Below are positions 11,486 through 23,223 of a stretch of DNA of 64,000 nt, piece by piece. The translations under genes were made by a program, and so were the position numbers. Source of the stretch: Litsea cubeba (taxonomy: Eukaryota; Streptophyta; Magnoliopsida; Laurales; Lauraceae); contig CM022947.1 in NCBI GenBank assembly GCA_012931725.1, forward strand, positions 24,575,731 through 24,639,730, written 5' to 3'. Under the pieces are notes generated by a model, which was not told where the DNA came from, made no database searches, and worked only from the letters and a program-made list of their open reading frames with translations. How positions within the stretch are numbered: position 1 is the first letter of the stretch; each line of letters begins with the position of its first letter.

Positions 11486-14400
11486 ATGGCAACCAATACA
11501 GAGAATAAGAAAGCACCTTTGTTTGATGGTTCTAATTACTCCTTCTGGAAGATCAGAATGCAGGCTTTCATTAAGTCACTTGGCTATGATGTCTGGGAGA
11601 CTGTCAGAGTCGGTTACAATATTGCCATTGTACCCAATGATGCTGCAACGAAGAAGTTAGCAGACAACGACTCAAAGGCGCAGAATGCACTCTTTAGTGG
11701 CCTTGTGGACAGCGAGCTAGTCAAAGTAATTGCATGCAAAACAGCCAAGGAAATATGGGACAAGTTGAAAAGCATTCATGAAGGAGATGAGAAGATCAAA
11801 GAAGCAAAATTGCAAACCCATCGCTCTCAATTTGAATCTCTTCGCATGGAGGAAAGCGAGAATGTTGACTCATATTTACAACGAGTGAATGAAGTCACGA
11901 ATGACATTCGTGGACTAGGGGAGGAGATTAAAGAACCAGTCATCGTAAAAAAGGTTCTAAGATCTCTTCTTCCCCGGTTTGATTCAAAAGTCTCAGCCAT
12001 AGAAGAAGCCAAGGATCTGAATGAATTTTCCATGGATGAGTTGCATGGTTCACTCACTGCCTATGAGATGCGCATAGGTAAGACGTCTTCATCTGATAGA
12101 GAAGCGGCCTTCAAAGTTCAGAAAAAGGGAAAAGAGACTGCTGGTCATGATTCTGATACTGATGATGATGAGCTTGAGGCTCAATTTGTTAGAAAACTGA
12201 AGAAAGGAAGCAATGGAAAGTACAAAGGGAAGCTACCCTTTAAATGCTTCAATTGTGGCGGTGTTGGTCACTTTGCTGCGAAGTGCCCGCTGAAAGAGAA
12301 TAATGATGATGACTCTTATGTTGATAAGAGTAAGTGGAAGAAAAATTTCAGAAAGAGGGGCAAAGCAAAAAGCTTCATCAGTCAATATAATGACAGCACG
12401 TCTGAAACTTCAGACGATGATGAATCAGCCGAGGCAACTGAAGCTCTCTTCATGGTTACCGTTGAAGAAGAAGAGGAGCAAGAGCCGGAAGAGGAAGAGG
12501 AGGCTGAGGTCAATCTCGAAGAAGAACTCATTGCCGCACTTGAGGAGCTTAGCATGGAACGAAAAACAAGTAAGAAAAACCTGAAACTTCTTCATGAATC
12601 TGAAAGTTCAATTATTGCTTTGAAAACTCAAGTTGAAGAATATAAAAGAATGGTGGAAGTCCTTCAAAATCAAATAAGTATCAAAAAGGAAGAGGCTATG
12701 AAACTTGAAACTGAAATCGCTAGAGCAAAGGCTGAAAACTTGGAAAGTAACCGAAAACTCAAAGCACTCCAAGCGATTGAAGGTACAATGAAACTCAATG
12801 AAATTCTGAAAGTTCAAAAGCCCTTCCACAATAAATTTGGTATCGGATTTGAAACCGGAGAGTCCTCTAAAGCTGCACCTTCTTTGTTTATGAGACAAAG
12901 TGCCATACCTCTCAAGGCTACAAAGCTTCAAATTCAGCCTAGTATTGAGACGGTCAATAAGAAAAGGTTTGTGGAGTTTAACCAGCCACCTAAGAAAGGA
13001 AGAATGTTCAGATTCTATGGTTATTGCTATCATTGTAATAGATATGGACATAAAAGAGCTGATTGCAAATTCTATGTTAGAAACAACCCACTTGTGACTA
13101 TGAACCCTTTTTCAATCCTAAACAGCCACAAAATTGAGTGCTATATGTGTCATAATTATGGACACTTGGCTAGGGATTGTAGGTTGCCTATAGCTAACCA
13201 ATTTCAGGTTGAAAAGAAACCCATGTTAGTTAAGGCATGGAGGGCAAAGAAAAGGAAAGATAATTCCAAAGAATCTCTCATTGTGCAAACGGCATTCAAT
13301 GCACAAAAGAAGACAGCACCATGGGTTCTTGATAGTGGTTGTTCAAGCCATATGACAGGTGATAAGGAAAAATTCGTCAAATTACAGCACTATGAAGGCG
13401 GATCAGTGAAGTTTGGTAACAATGATGGTGCCAAAATCTGCGGAAAAGGTGTTGTTCAGCTAAAGGCAAACAAGATCAGATCAGACGAGGTCTTATATGT
13501 GTCTGGACTAAGACACAACTTGCTTAGTGTGAGCCAGATCTGTGACAAAGGCCACGAAGTTGTCTTCACTAAGAATGGTTTTGCTATCAAGAAGTGTAGC
13601 AACGGCAAAACAGTGGCTACTGGATCTAGGACTGCTGGAAATCTCTATACATTGTCAGATGGAGCTGAAAAGACTTGCTTGATGAGTCGGACAGAGGAAA
13701 GTTGGTTGTGGCACAAACGCCTTGGGCATCTAAACTTTGATAACATGTCAAAGATTTGCAAATCAAAGGCTGTCAGAGGAATGTCTATAGTTGAAAAGCC
13801 TTCCAACCCCATTTGCGATTCTTGTCAAAAGGGAAAGCAAACGAGGGTTATGTTCAAGTCAAAGGAGCATCATTCAAAGAAACCTCTTGAGCTAGTGCAC
13901 ACTGATCTCTGTGGACCGATGCGAACTCAAAGCACCAATGGAGATAAGTATTTTATGTTATGCATTGATGATTATACTCGTATGTCATGGGTATTGTTTC
14001 TTAAGCATAAACATCAAGCACTTGATCGTTTTAAAGTGTTTAAAGCACAAGTTGAAAATATGCTTGGAAAACGTATCAAGATTTTAAGGTCTGATCGAGG
14101 CGGTGAATTCACATCTGAAGAGTTCACTAACTATTGTGAGCACCATGGCATTCAAAGACAGTATTCAGCCCCTAGAACTCCACAGCAAAATGGAGTTGTG
14201 GAACGGAAAAATCGCACCGTTCAAGAGATGGCTCGTACAATGCTAACTGAGAGCAAGCTAGCTGACAAATACTGGAAGGAGGCAATCCATACGGCTGTAT
14301 ACATTCAGAATCGATGCTTGATCAGGCCACATGAATACAAAACTCCTTATGAGCTATGGTTTGGGAGAAAAGCAACAGTCAAGCACTTCAGAGTCTTCGG

Positions 14401-16344
14401 TAGCAAGTGTTACATCAAGCGTCTTGAACAAAATCCGGGCAAATTTGATGAAAGAGCTGATGAAGGTATATTTCTGGGTTATTCCTCATCTAGTAAGGCT
14501 TACAGATGTCTTAACAAAAGGACCAGAAAAATCATAGAAAGTGCTGATGTTAGAATTGATGAAAACTATGAATCAAAGAATGGAACTCATTATGACAGTC
14601 CAGTCTATGAGGACTCGAGTGAGATTGATGATGAAGTAGCTAAACCTAATGATTCTGAGAAATCAAAGGATGACTCAGAGGATGCTACACCTAGAAAGAA
14701 AAGCACTTGGGTAGAGCAACACCCTAAGGATCAAATCATTGGAGATCCTGAGGTCGGTGTTAAAACAAGACAAAGTGTAGTTAGCAATTACTCACTTGTG
14801 TCCACTATTGAACCCAAGACTGTGGCTGAAGCCAGTCTCGATGAAAGTTGGTTAAAAGCTATGCATGAGGAGTTGGAGCAATTTGAGAAGAACTCCACAT
14901 GGGAACTAGTTTCTAGACCTACCGATAAGAATGTTATTGGTACTAAATGGGTCTTTCGGAATAAGCTGAATGAAGATGGTCAGGTCATACGAAACAAAGC
15001 AAGGTTGGTTTGTAAAGGCTATGCTCAAGTTGAAGGCATAGATTTTGAAGAGACCTTTGCACCGGTGGCTCGTCTGGAAGCCATTCGTATGTTTCTTGCA
15101 TTGGCTGCATACAAAACCTTCAAGGTATTTCAGATGGATGTAAAGTCAGCCTTCTTGAATGGATTACTTGAAGAAGAGGTCTACATTGAGCAACCTGATG
15201 GTTTTCCTATTAGCAAAAATTCAGACCTAGTGTGCAAATTGAAAAAGGCTCTTTATGGGCTGAAACAAGCGCCAAGGGCGTGGTATGCAAGGCTGGACCT
15301 ATATCTCCGCAAGATCGGTTTTGGAAAAGGACTGGTTGATAGCAATCTTTATGTCAAAACAGAGTTGAGCAAACAGTTGGTTGTCATTGTTTATGTCGAT
15401 GACATAATCTTTGGTGGCAATGATGAAGAAATGTGCAGGAATTTCGCTGAAGAGATGAAGAAAGAATTTGAGATGTCAATGCTTGGAGAGCTAAAGTTCT
15501 TCCTTGGTTTACAAGTTCAGCAGCTGAAAAATGGTATCTTCATATCACAGATGAAATACATCAAGGAAATGCTGAAGCGTTTTAACATGGAAGACAGCAA
15601 GCCAGTGAGCACACCAATGACAACGAACACAAAGCTAAGCAAAGATGATAAAGGTTCGTCCGTTGATCACACCACTTATCGTTCTATGATAGGAAGCTTG
15701 CTTTATTTGACTGCTACAAGACCGATCTTCTGCAAGCAGTCTGTATGGTGGCTCGATTTCAAGCATCACCAACTGAGACGCACCTTACAGCAGTAAAAAG
15801 GATATTTCGATATCTAAAAGGTACCATGGAGCTTGGCATTTGGTATCCTAAAGGCAAATCCTTCACTCTTGTTGCATACTCTGACGCCGATTGGGCTGGA
15901 TGTATAGATGATCGCAAGAGTACAAGCGGCGGTGCATTCTATCTCGGTGAAAGGTTGGTGGCATGGCATAGTAAGAAACAAGATTCAGTATCCCTTTCTA
16001 CAGCGGAAGCGGAATATATTGCAGCGGCAACTTGTTGTACGCAAGTGTTATGGATGCGGCAAATGCTCTCTGATCTAGGAGTTCCGACAACAGATCCTAC
16101 GCCGATCCTCTGTGACAACACAAGTACAATTCACATCTCCAAGAATCCTGTTCAACATTCTAGAACGAAGCATGTAGCAATTCGCTATCACTTTCTCAAG
16201 GAAAAGGTTGCAGATGGTGAGGTAAAGTTGGAATATGTCCCAACTACTGAGCAAGTTGCTGATATCTTCACAAAACCTCTGCCAAAAGAAGTCTTCGAGT
16301 ATCTCCGAAAAAAATTAGGAGTTACTCACTCTCCTAATCCTTAG
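11486..16344 (+). pseudogene. Copia gag-pol polyprotein with one frameshift
   Basis: The first ATG, at 11486, gives a protein starting MATNTENKKAPLFDGSNYSF, the typical gag N-terminus. Domains in order, numbered from this ATG: UBN2-type gag (about 50-200); zinc knuckle CFNCGGVGHFAAKC (254); an acidic coiled-coil-like segment (about 320-420); two more knuckles near 514 and 552; aspartic protease DSGCSSHMTG (D616); integrase HHCC from 743 and a DDE triad at D807, D870 and E906 with the expected 35-residue D-E gap; RT with FQMDVKSAFLNG and YVDD near 1303. A one-base loss near 15722, after LYLTATRP, moves RNase H (SDADWAG, STAEAEY) into another frame, open to 16344. All catalytic residues I looked for are present, so the shift is the main visible defect. 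Three knuckles are unusual. Confidence 0.95.
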
Positions 16345-16642
16345 GAGTTGGGCTTGAAAGGGGGAGCAAAGTATTCCTTGAATATCCTATTCACTCCTTC
16401 GTTGGTTCCTTTGGACTTGTTGTCAAAGGGGGAGAAAGACTTAAGCTAGGAGAAAGCTATGCTTAGAAGAAGTTATGCTATGATAACTTTGGGGAGATTG
16501 GTATCAAGAGTGTTAGAGATCTTGATTGATTCTATTTTTTTTAAAGACAGGGGGAGACTATGGTTCTGAAGAAGCCTCATGAAGATTAACTAGTTTAACG
16601 TGTTTCAAGTGTTGAAGTTCCAATAGTGTTGCCAACAATTCC
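16345..16642 (+). other. Copia 3' untranslated region
   Basis: Non-coding sequence between the end of RNase H and the polypurine tract, with several GGGGGAG-type purine blocks (for example near 16360, 16430 and 16550) that resemble extra polypurine tracts. No gene is seen. Confidence 0.7.
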
Positions 16643-16654
16643 AAAGGGGGAGAT
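16643..16654 (+). promoter_or_regulatory. Copia polypurine tract
   Basis: AAAGGGGGAGAT lies directly before the 3' LTR, the expected place and composition for the plus-strand primer. Confidence 0.9.
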
Positions 16655-17793
16655 TGTTGGAATTTGAGATGACTTGAGAAGTCCTTTGAAAAATTGAAGA
16701 AATTAATATCTCAAAGTATCGTTTTGAGTTGGAATTATTGTCAACACATTGTCACAAGCATGATGATAATAGGCTGGTGTTGATAGAGCTTAAAAGAAGA
16801 ATCAGAGTTGAAACAGTTCAGGAATTCAGAATTCCTGAAGCAGAGTGGCCGGTCGACCGGGCACCCCATGCGGTCGACCGAGCAAGAGGAACCTGCAGAA
16901 AAAGTTTCAGGTAGCTCCCAGTTATTTTCGTGACACAGTGTGTCGTCGATCGACCGGGACCCCAGGATGTCGACCGAGCACGACGGGTATCTGTTTCCAG
17001 ACTGTGTATGATGTCGACCGAAGACAGCAGGATGTCGACCGAGCACGGGAAGACAGAATTGCGCAGAAACAGAAGTCTTGCACGAAAATTCAGCATTCTT
17101 ATCTATTTCGTTTGGGACTCTTTCTAAACGAATTGTAGCCTATTTTGAACACTCTTAAAGGTTACCATAACCTATATAAAGGCATGTTTGGTTCGTTTTT
17201 AACAAGACACCAAGAGAGAGAAGAAGAGAAGAGAAAAGAGAAGAAAAGAGAGAGAGTTTTGGAGAGAAGAGAGTGCTGTTGCTGTGTGCTATCTTATTAC
17301 AAGTTTCTACAGCAAGTGTGGACGAGGATGTGCTCTTGAAGATGGTGTTTCGTCCATAAGATAAGTGTCTCTCTGTTTATGCTTTAATTTTCAATTTGTA
17401 AGGGATTGAGAGAGAGAGATTGTAGAGGGGAAGGGCTATAGAAAAAGGTTTTTTCTTTTATTCTGTAGAACATCAAGTTGGTGCTTGGTGTCTGGGGTTT
17501 GGTGATCCTATCTGTTGGTGCAGATAAATTGTAAAGGGAGTAGGTGCTTCCTAGATAGTTGGTGCTATCTGAAACTAAGGGTTGGTGCTCTTTGTCGTTG
17601 GTGCGACTAAATAGATTCAGATCTGTTCCGGATTGGTGTTCGGACAGTCTTTGAACCGTGGACGTAGCCTTTCGGTGAACAACGTTAAATCTGGTGTCAT
17701 TGTGTGATTTGATTTGCTTTTGTTGTTAAATTGGACCTGTTTTTAAAGAATCACTGATTCACCCCCCCCTCTCAGTGATCGCGATATCTAACA
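16655..17793 (+). repeat. 3' LTR of the copia element
   Basis: Near-identical to 10277-11417. It keeps six GTCGAC- or TCGACC-type motifs in U3, one of which is GTCAAC in the 5' LTR. The TATA box is at about 17172-17181. Confidence 0.95.
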
Positions 17794-17798
17794 AACTA

Positions 17799-18444
17799 TC
17801 TGGTGATTCCTGGCCTCCAGTGAACCGAGCTCATGGAATGAGGGCGGCTTGGGGATCTGTAAAAATCTGGTCCTAGGGATGATATTTGCATGTGACTGAA
17901 GCAGTTCTACCAAAAAAAAAAGTGACTCAAGCACTTCAAAACTTGTTATGGGCACCTTCCAATTTGTTTTTAAAATTGAGAATTCGCATTGACGCATTGG
18001 AATCAATGCACCCCAGATCGAAATTGAATATTTTAGAAGATGAAATACGTGATCAGTTTGATAAACAAAATTGATAACCAACTTAAGAATCACTTGCTAT
18101 TTGGGTACAAATCAAAACACCCACCCTAAGAAAACATTCCTCAAAACTTTTAAAATCAGTATTCCCTTCAAAATGAAAAGGGCAAAAAAAAGTGAAAAAG
18201 AAGAACAAAAATCAATAATCGTGGAAGATAGCATATCCTCAACCAACCCACCCATCCACAAGTATGAAACACAAACAATCAAAGACTGTCTTTCTCAAAA
18301 GTGAAACCACAAAAACTTGCAAGAAGTGGAAGTAAAAAAAAAAAAACAGAGAAGGAATTACAATAACAATAGATCAAATAGACAATACCCCCACATACCC
18401 ATCTACAAATACAAAGTAATAAAAGTACAATCAATCTATATCTA
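17799..18444. other. CACTA interior right of the copia insertion, no recognised gene
   Basis: AT-rich sequence with short open frames only. It would join directly to 10271 before the copia insertion, so part may be intron or flank of the captured neprosin fragment. Nothing more can be supported. Confidence 0.4.
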
Positions 18445-18688
18445 TTAAGAAGAAGATGAAGGCTCATTCAAGGGCCGTTTACCTCCTCCGTCCACAACTG
18501 AATACATTCCTCCACCATCCATCTCATCATCTGCAAAAAGACCTTCAGTCTTCCTAAAAACTGCATGTAAAATAACAATAGCCAACCCAATAAGAAGAGA
18601 AACCAAAATGTTAAGAGTGGCATGCGTAAGGAAGAGTGCAACAAGCGTGACAAGAGAAATCCACAGTCCAAAGAGAGATCGACTTCAC
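18445..18688 (-). pseudogene. Captured 3' exon of a PRA1-like (prenylated Rab acceptor) protein
   Basis: The minus strand reads LFGLWISLVTLVALFLTHAT, then LNILVSLLIGLAIVILHAV. These are two adjacent hydrophobic segments of the kind found in PRA1 proteins, which act in Rab-dependent traffic at the ER and Golgi. After an apparent one-base loss the other frame gives RKTEGLFADDEMDGGG and a serine tail ending at a stop near 18445, matching the FR.T..LF.D(D/E)E end of the family. A possible splice acceptor (TTGTGCAG) lies just upstream. The frameshift shows it is not functional as it stands. The family call is from the motif pattern only. Confidence 0.5.
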
Positions 18689-18689
18689 T

Positions 18690-19330
18690 GCACAAGAGAA
18701 ACCTAAACAGGAATCTAACAGCCAAAGCGAGATCGATTCGATTGAGCGATGAGAAAAAAAAAACTGAGGAGGAACATGGAATCGAACAGGGGAGGAAGAA
18801 GAAAAGAGAGGAAGAGAGAGAGGGAGAGAACCAAGGGAGAGAGGTTGTGGTGTGCAGGTGGGCGCAGGGCGGAACAGAGGAGGAAGCAGGGGAGAGGGAG
18901 AGGAACATGGGTGGAAGAAGAGAAAAGAGGGAGAGAGGGAGTGGTGTGCAAGTGCGAAGGCCAAGGGGGACAGGGGAGGACGAAGAAGAGAGGAAGGGAA
19001 GGAGGAGAGCAGACAGAGAGGAAACAGAGAGATGGGGAACGAGGGAGAGAGAGATAACAGAGAAGAAAGAGAGAGGAGGGGAGGAATGGTGCACGGTGTG
19101 TGCGGAGTGCAGGAAGAGGGAGGGGTGTACCTGGTGCAGGGGAGGCGTCCGGCGGCGCGAGTAGGAAGATGAAGGCTCTGCTGGCGTCCGGGGTCGTGCG
19201 CCTGGGAGAGGTCTGGAGAGGGAGGGAGAGATAGAAAGGGATGAGAGGAGATGGTTCAGGAGGGGTTTTTCCAGAGATGAGAGGATGACGATGGAGATGA
19301 GAGGAGATGAGATTCACGCAGAGGGAAATA
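18690..19330. repeat. Purine-rich low-complexity tract in the CACTA right arm
   Basis: About 640 bp is dominated by GAGAGGGAGAGAGGAAG-type purines on the plus strand. Open frames occur in nearly every frame on both strands simply because stop codons are rare in such sequence. No family signature is seen. Confidence 0.7.
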
Positions 19331-19646
19331 AAGAAATGAGTGAGGGATAAGAGGGAAAAGGGGATGGCAGAGCGCGGGAGGGGAAAAAAGTGGGAAGGAA
19401 GAAAAAAAAGTGGGGGGTTACCACTTGCAACGCTACTACACTTAAAAAAATTTTAAAAAGATTTTTAATAAATATTAAGTTTGAAAAAATTATCAGCAAT
19501 GCTTACAAGCGTCGTTGATAATGTTCTGATTACATCCTATTAAAACTGATTTGCTACGCTTTAAAGCGTTGCCAATAATGTGTATTAGCAACTCTTCGAA
19601 AGCGTTGCAAATAAAAACGTCGCAAAAAGACTCATCTGTTGTAGTG

Positions 19647-20598
19647 AATGGGAGATATCAACAGTCCAACCTAAGTAAATGATCCACTTTCAGATTCAGG
19701 TCTATCTCAGGTAATTCGATCTTTAAGTGAAACCACAGATGCTAAGGAATACTGTGTTTGGTGCTCAGAAGTTATGTGCATCACTGGTAATGTATAAAGG
19801 TCGAATCATCTTAGATTACATAACCTGGACCTTAATTAGTGGACCCCACGAGTCAAGGTTAAGCCACACCATCGACTCATGGTTGGCACATTGATGGAAG
19901 TCTATTGGATGGTCAATGGGCCCCACATATGATCACAACAATAGAAATTAGAATCTGGGAAGTGTCACTGTACACAGTGTGCTCAGCCGACCTCCTGGCC
20001 TGGGCGGTCAGCTCGGCACACTGGGATCAGAGAAGCAAACACCCTGCAGGCAATGCCTGATTGCCCAGAAGTTCCTGTGAGTTCGGCTAACCCCCTGGCC
20101 TGGGTAGTTGGCCGTGCATACTGAAAGCTCTGGCTAAAGGGAATGTCCTAGGTTCTAGTCTCCTTTGTTGGAATCCCGCTTTTCGGAATCCACCTCGGAG
20201 TTCGGCTAAGCACTTGAGCTCAATTGAACACTCAGCTCGGTCACCCAGCTCAGTTCGGCAAAGCACCTAGCTCAGTTCGGTCACCCAGCTAAGTTCGGTA
20301 AAGCATTGAGCTCGGTCAGGCATTGAGGTCAGTCAAGCGCTGAGCTCGGTCAAGCATGGAGCTCGGTTTGGCACTGAGCTCGGTAAAATACTAAGTTCGG
20401 CCAAGCCACTGAGCTCGGCCTAAACACTGATCTCGGCCTAAACGCGGATCTCGGCCTGAGCATTGTGCTCGACATAACACTGAGTTTGGTCAACACTGAG
20501 CTATGCAACACTGAGCTCGGCGGCCAGTGCTGAGCTCGGCAAGTGCGGAGCTCGGCCATTGCTGAGCTCGGCCAGTGCGGAGCTCGGTAAGCAAGGCA
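19647..20598 (-). repeat. Middle block of the chromovirus LTR, with a CTCGG-rich tandem array
   Basis: Continues the LTR after the CACTA element. Bases 19647-20250 match 45593-46195. From about 20205 to 20590 a short motif (GAGCTCGGTCA, CACTGAGCTCGGC and variants, about 20 bp) is repeated some 18 times. The second LTR copy lost this array. Confidence 0.8.
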
Positions 20599-23209
20599 TG
20601 ATGGACCAGCGCATTCTGCTCGCTCAGTACTACCGAGGTCGGCGGACGTGGGAGTCCGTTTGGGTCCGACCCTTTCGTAACCGGGGGGGGGGGGGGGGGG
20701 GGGCAGAGGCGTGCATCAACATTTCTTTTGTGTGGGTATGCCAGATTTTTTATTTTACTTGGAATTACAAGTGGTGATCGGGAGATCAACCTTCGCAAGT
20801 AAAAAGGAAATCAACTTCTTTCAAGTTTTCCATTGCACATATATTTAAGAAAAGAGACATTTTCTTGATTTGCAGTGAAAGGCAATTTTTTGGCATTTGG
20901 CGTTTATAGCCGATTTTTGGCGTTTATAGCCGATTTTGGAGTTTATAGCCGATTTACAATCCTTATCAATAATGAAAGACAAGAGTTGTGATTTTTGTCT
21001 CTTTTGAAAAAATACAAACTACAATGAAAAGCAAGAAAAGGAGGATCTAACTTCTCAGGAGATTGTGGGGGACCCGTTCAGATCGACGGTCGCAAGCCAT
21101 ATGTGGACTTCGCCATCATCCATGCAGATGAGAATAGAGGATGCTATTGATTCCCTTGGTTTGGCTATAACCTCAGGTTTTTAGAGGACAAAGACCAAAA
21201 GGAGGTCCTATGTCCAATAAAAAACCAAGTAGACGGGCTGAAAAGCCACGTCTAAGCCATTGGAGGCAGAAGGAGAAGGCAAGGACCTTGGGGGGGTACC
21301 CCCCAAGGGACTTTTGTCACCTTGTAACGGTGGTCGGTGTAATACTTCTGTAGAGTTTTCTCTTTCTTTCTCTGGATTTTTGTGCTTTTTTCTGATCTGG
21401 GATCTGTCTTGTTTTTCCTATGTCTGGTGATTTTTCCGATCTGGAATTCTTTGGAATGCTCTCCTATTTATAGGCTTTTAGGTAGCCATTTAGGAGGATT
21501 TATGAGCCTTAATTGTCATAAAGCTACATAAAGGGAGGAGTTACAAGATTGAATTCTTTATTTTGTAACTCCTTTTTCTTGGCTTCTGATTGGCCGGAGG
21601 AGATTGAGGGCATTTAATCGCCTTTAATCGCCATGATGGGAGGAGTTTCATGAGTTAAATGCCATGAATCTCTTGACTTGTAACTCCCAGATGCTTGCTT
21701 CTGATTGGGCCGTCCAAAGAAATGGATTAATGACTATAATAAAGCTAGTCAATTAATCACATTAAGTGGTCGCCGAGCAGTTGAAGAGTCGCGGGCCATG
21801 CCGCGTCTTTTGGGATTCTTCTGGCGATGATCATCGATGGATCTTCATGTAGATCGACATTGGATGACCATGTAACTTCAGGTATTGTTTGCCAACAGCG
21901 GGTCGGTGCCATCTGTCCTGTCGATTTCTCGATCGGTCGGGTAGAAAGCACACTATTTTTGGTTGACCGGTTGGCGATCAATGTTGATTTTGATACTCTT
22001 GATGATTGACCCGTGTTTTTGACGGATGTCAGAGGATCTGGTATCTCAAAAGTATGTATTTTGGAAAATCAGAGGAGTCGGACGCTTCGAGTCGTGAAGA
22101 AATGGCGAAAAACGGAGTTTTCGGGGCCCTCACGGCGATCCCAGGCTCCAGGGTTGCCGGCGACCCTGGACCAGGGTCGCAGGGGGTTTTCCCTCCTTTT
22201 GTCCCGTTTTGTGTCCGTTTTTACTATTTTTTTTAATCTTTTTTCTTATGTATTTTTCCTTGACATTTTTGATCATTTATTGGTTTGATCTCCCTATAGA
22301 AAACCTGATGAGAATCCTTGCATTTTGTTTTGCAAAGTTTCCAATTTTCTGAGAAAGCCGAAGACTTTGTCGCGCAGAGCTGCCAATTTTCCGTCAGAGG
22401 CAGAAACTGGGTCAAACGATGTCGGAATGACCTGAAATTTGGGGTGAAGCCTCCTGAGCAATAAATAAGACCAACCATAGGCTTTTGTTTGAGTTTTGAA
22501 GCCGTTTGGGGTTTTATCACTAGTAGACTTATTTTTATCGCGATGAAGATGTCGTGGCTTGATGTGCGGTCAACCGATGTCCGATTGACTTGAAATTTGA
22601 CAGGGAACCTATTGGAGTTATTTTAAGATGATCCATAGGCTCTGTCTTGGAAACCATGGTTCCGGGGAGCTTCGCCACCGAGAGGCCTGATTTGGCTTCC
22701 GAGCGTCAAAGTATGGTCAAATGTTGTCGAAATGACATGAAATTTGACGTTTAGCCCTTTGTAAGCATTTTGAAGTAGTCCATGTGCTCTATCTGATGAG
22801 TGATGGCCTCGGTGGTTCTCGCCGCCGAGAGGCTTGATTTAGCTGTTCGAGGGTTGATGTAGGGTCAAACGTTGTCGGTTTGACTCGAAACTTAACGTGA
22901 AGCCTTTTGGATGTATTTTGAGACCATCCATCGGCTCTGATCGAAGATTTGGTGTGTGTCTCCGATGCTTTCGCCGCCAGGAGCTCCTTTTCAGCTGTCA
23001 GAGAAGCGAAGTTAGGCCAAATGATTTCGAAATGGCCCGAAACTTCTTGTGTACTCTTTTTTTGGCTGTCTTGAAGGATCTTGCAGTTTTTTGTTTGATT
23101 CTGACAAGATTTGATTTTTTGGAAGTGGCATTGCCTATTTATGGCAGGTTACGACTTCATGCAGTTTTCTGGATCTTGAAGAAGCAAAGTGACATTTTTG
23201 GTGTCAATA
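20599..23209 (-). repeat. 3' LTR of the Ogre-type element
   Basis: Matches 39729-42334. On the plus strand it starts TGATGGACCAGCGC and ends TTGGTGTCAATA (TGTCAACA in the other copy). A poly-G run (about 20685-20702) and several copies of a GGCGTTTATAGCCGATTTT motif (20890-20955) lie near the plus-strand start. The two LTRs differ at many sites, clearly more than those of the copia element. Confidence 0.92.
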
Positions 23210-23223
23210 AATGCCCCCTCGAG
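23210..23223 (-). promoter_or_regulatory. Ogre polypurine tract
   Basis: The complement reads CTCGAGGGGGCATT immediately inside the 3' LTR, a typical gypsy polypurine tract. It confirms minus-strand orientation. Confidence 0.85.

Larger units (their letters stand above)
10277..17793 (+). mobile_element. Ty1/copia retrotransposon, nearly intact and young
   Basis: LTRs at 10277-11417 and 16655-17793 begin TGTTGGAATTTG and end ATATCTAACA. A perfect 5-bp duplication AACTA (10272-10276, 17794-17798) flanks the element. Between the LTRs lie a primer-binding site, one gag-pol frame broken by a single frameshift, and a polypurine tract. By eye the LTRs differ at about 13 substitutions plus a poly-C length change over 1.14 kb, roughly 1 percent, so the insertion is recent. 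It entered the CACTA element beside the neprosin fragment. The gag and polyprotein style suggest the Tork/SIRE side of copia, but I cannot fix the lineage. Confidence 0.96.
4584..19646. mobile_element. CACTA (En/Spm-type) transposon carrying host gene fragments
   Basis: The ends are CACTACAACAGATGAGTCTT at 4584 and its inverted copy finishing ...TGTTGTAGTG at 19646. The terminal inverted repeats are about 30 bp with one mismatch. A perfect 3-bp duplication AAT (4581-4583 and 19647-19649) flanks it, as the CACTA superfamily requires. Subterminal repeats of an AAGCGTTGCAAA-type motif occur at 4600-5110 and 19500-19620. No TnpD/Transposase_21-like protein is visible, so it appears non-autonomous. 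The interior holds fragments of eIF3b, ADP-glucose pyrophosphorylase, a neprosin-domain protein and a PRA1-like protein. Without the copia insertion it is about 7.5 kb. Confidence 0.92.

Noticed and set aside
18468..19317. Long open frames on both strands in the purine-rich tract
   Set aside because: Low-complexity GA/CT sequence lacks stop codons in most frames. The predicted proteins are S/P/L- or E/R/G-biased with no motif. Only the 3' PRA1-like part was kept.
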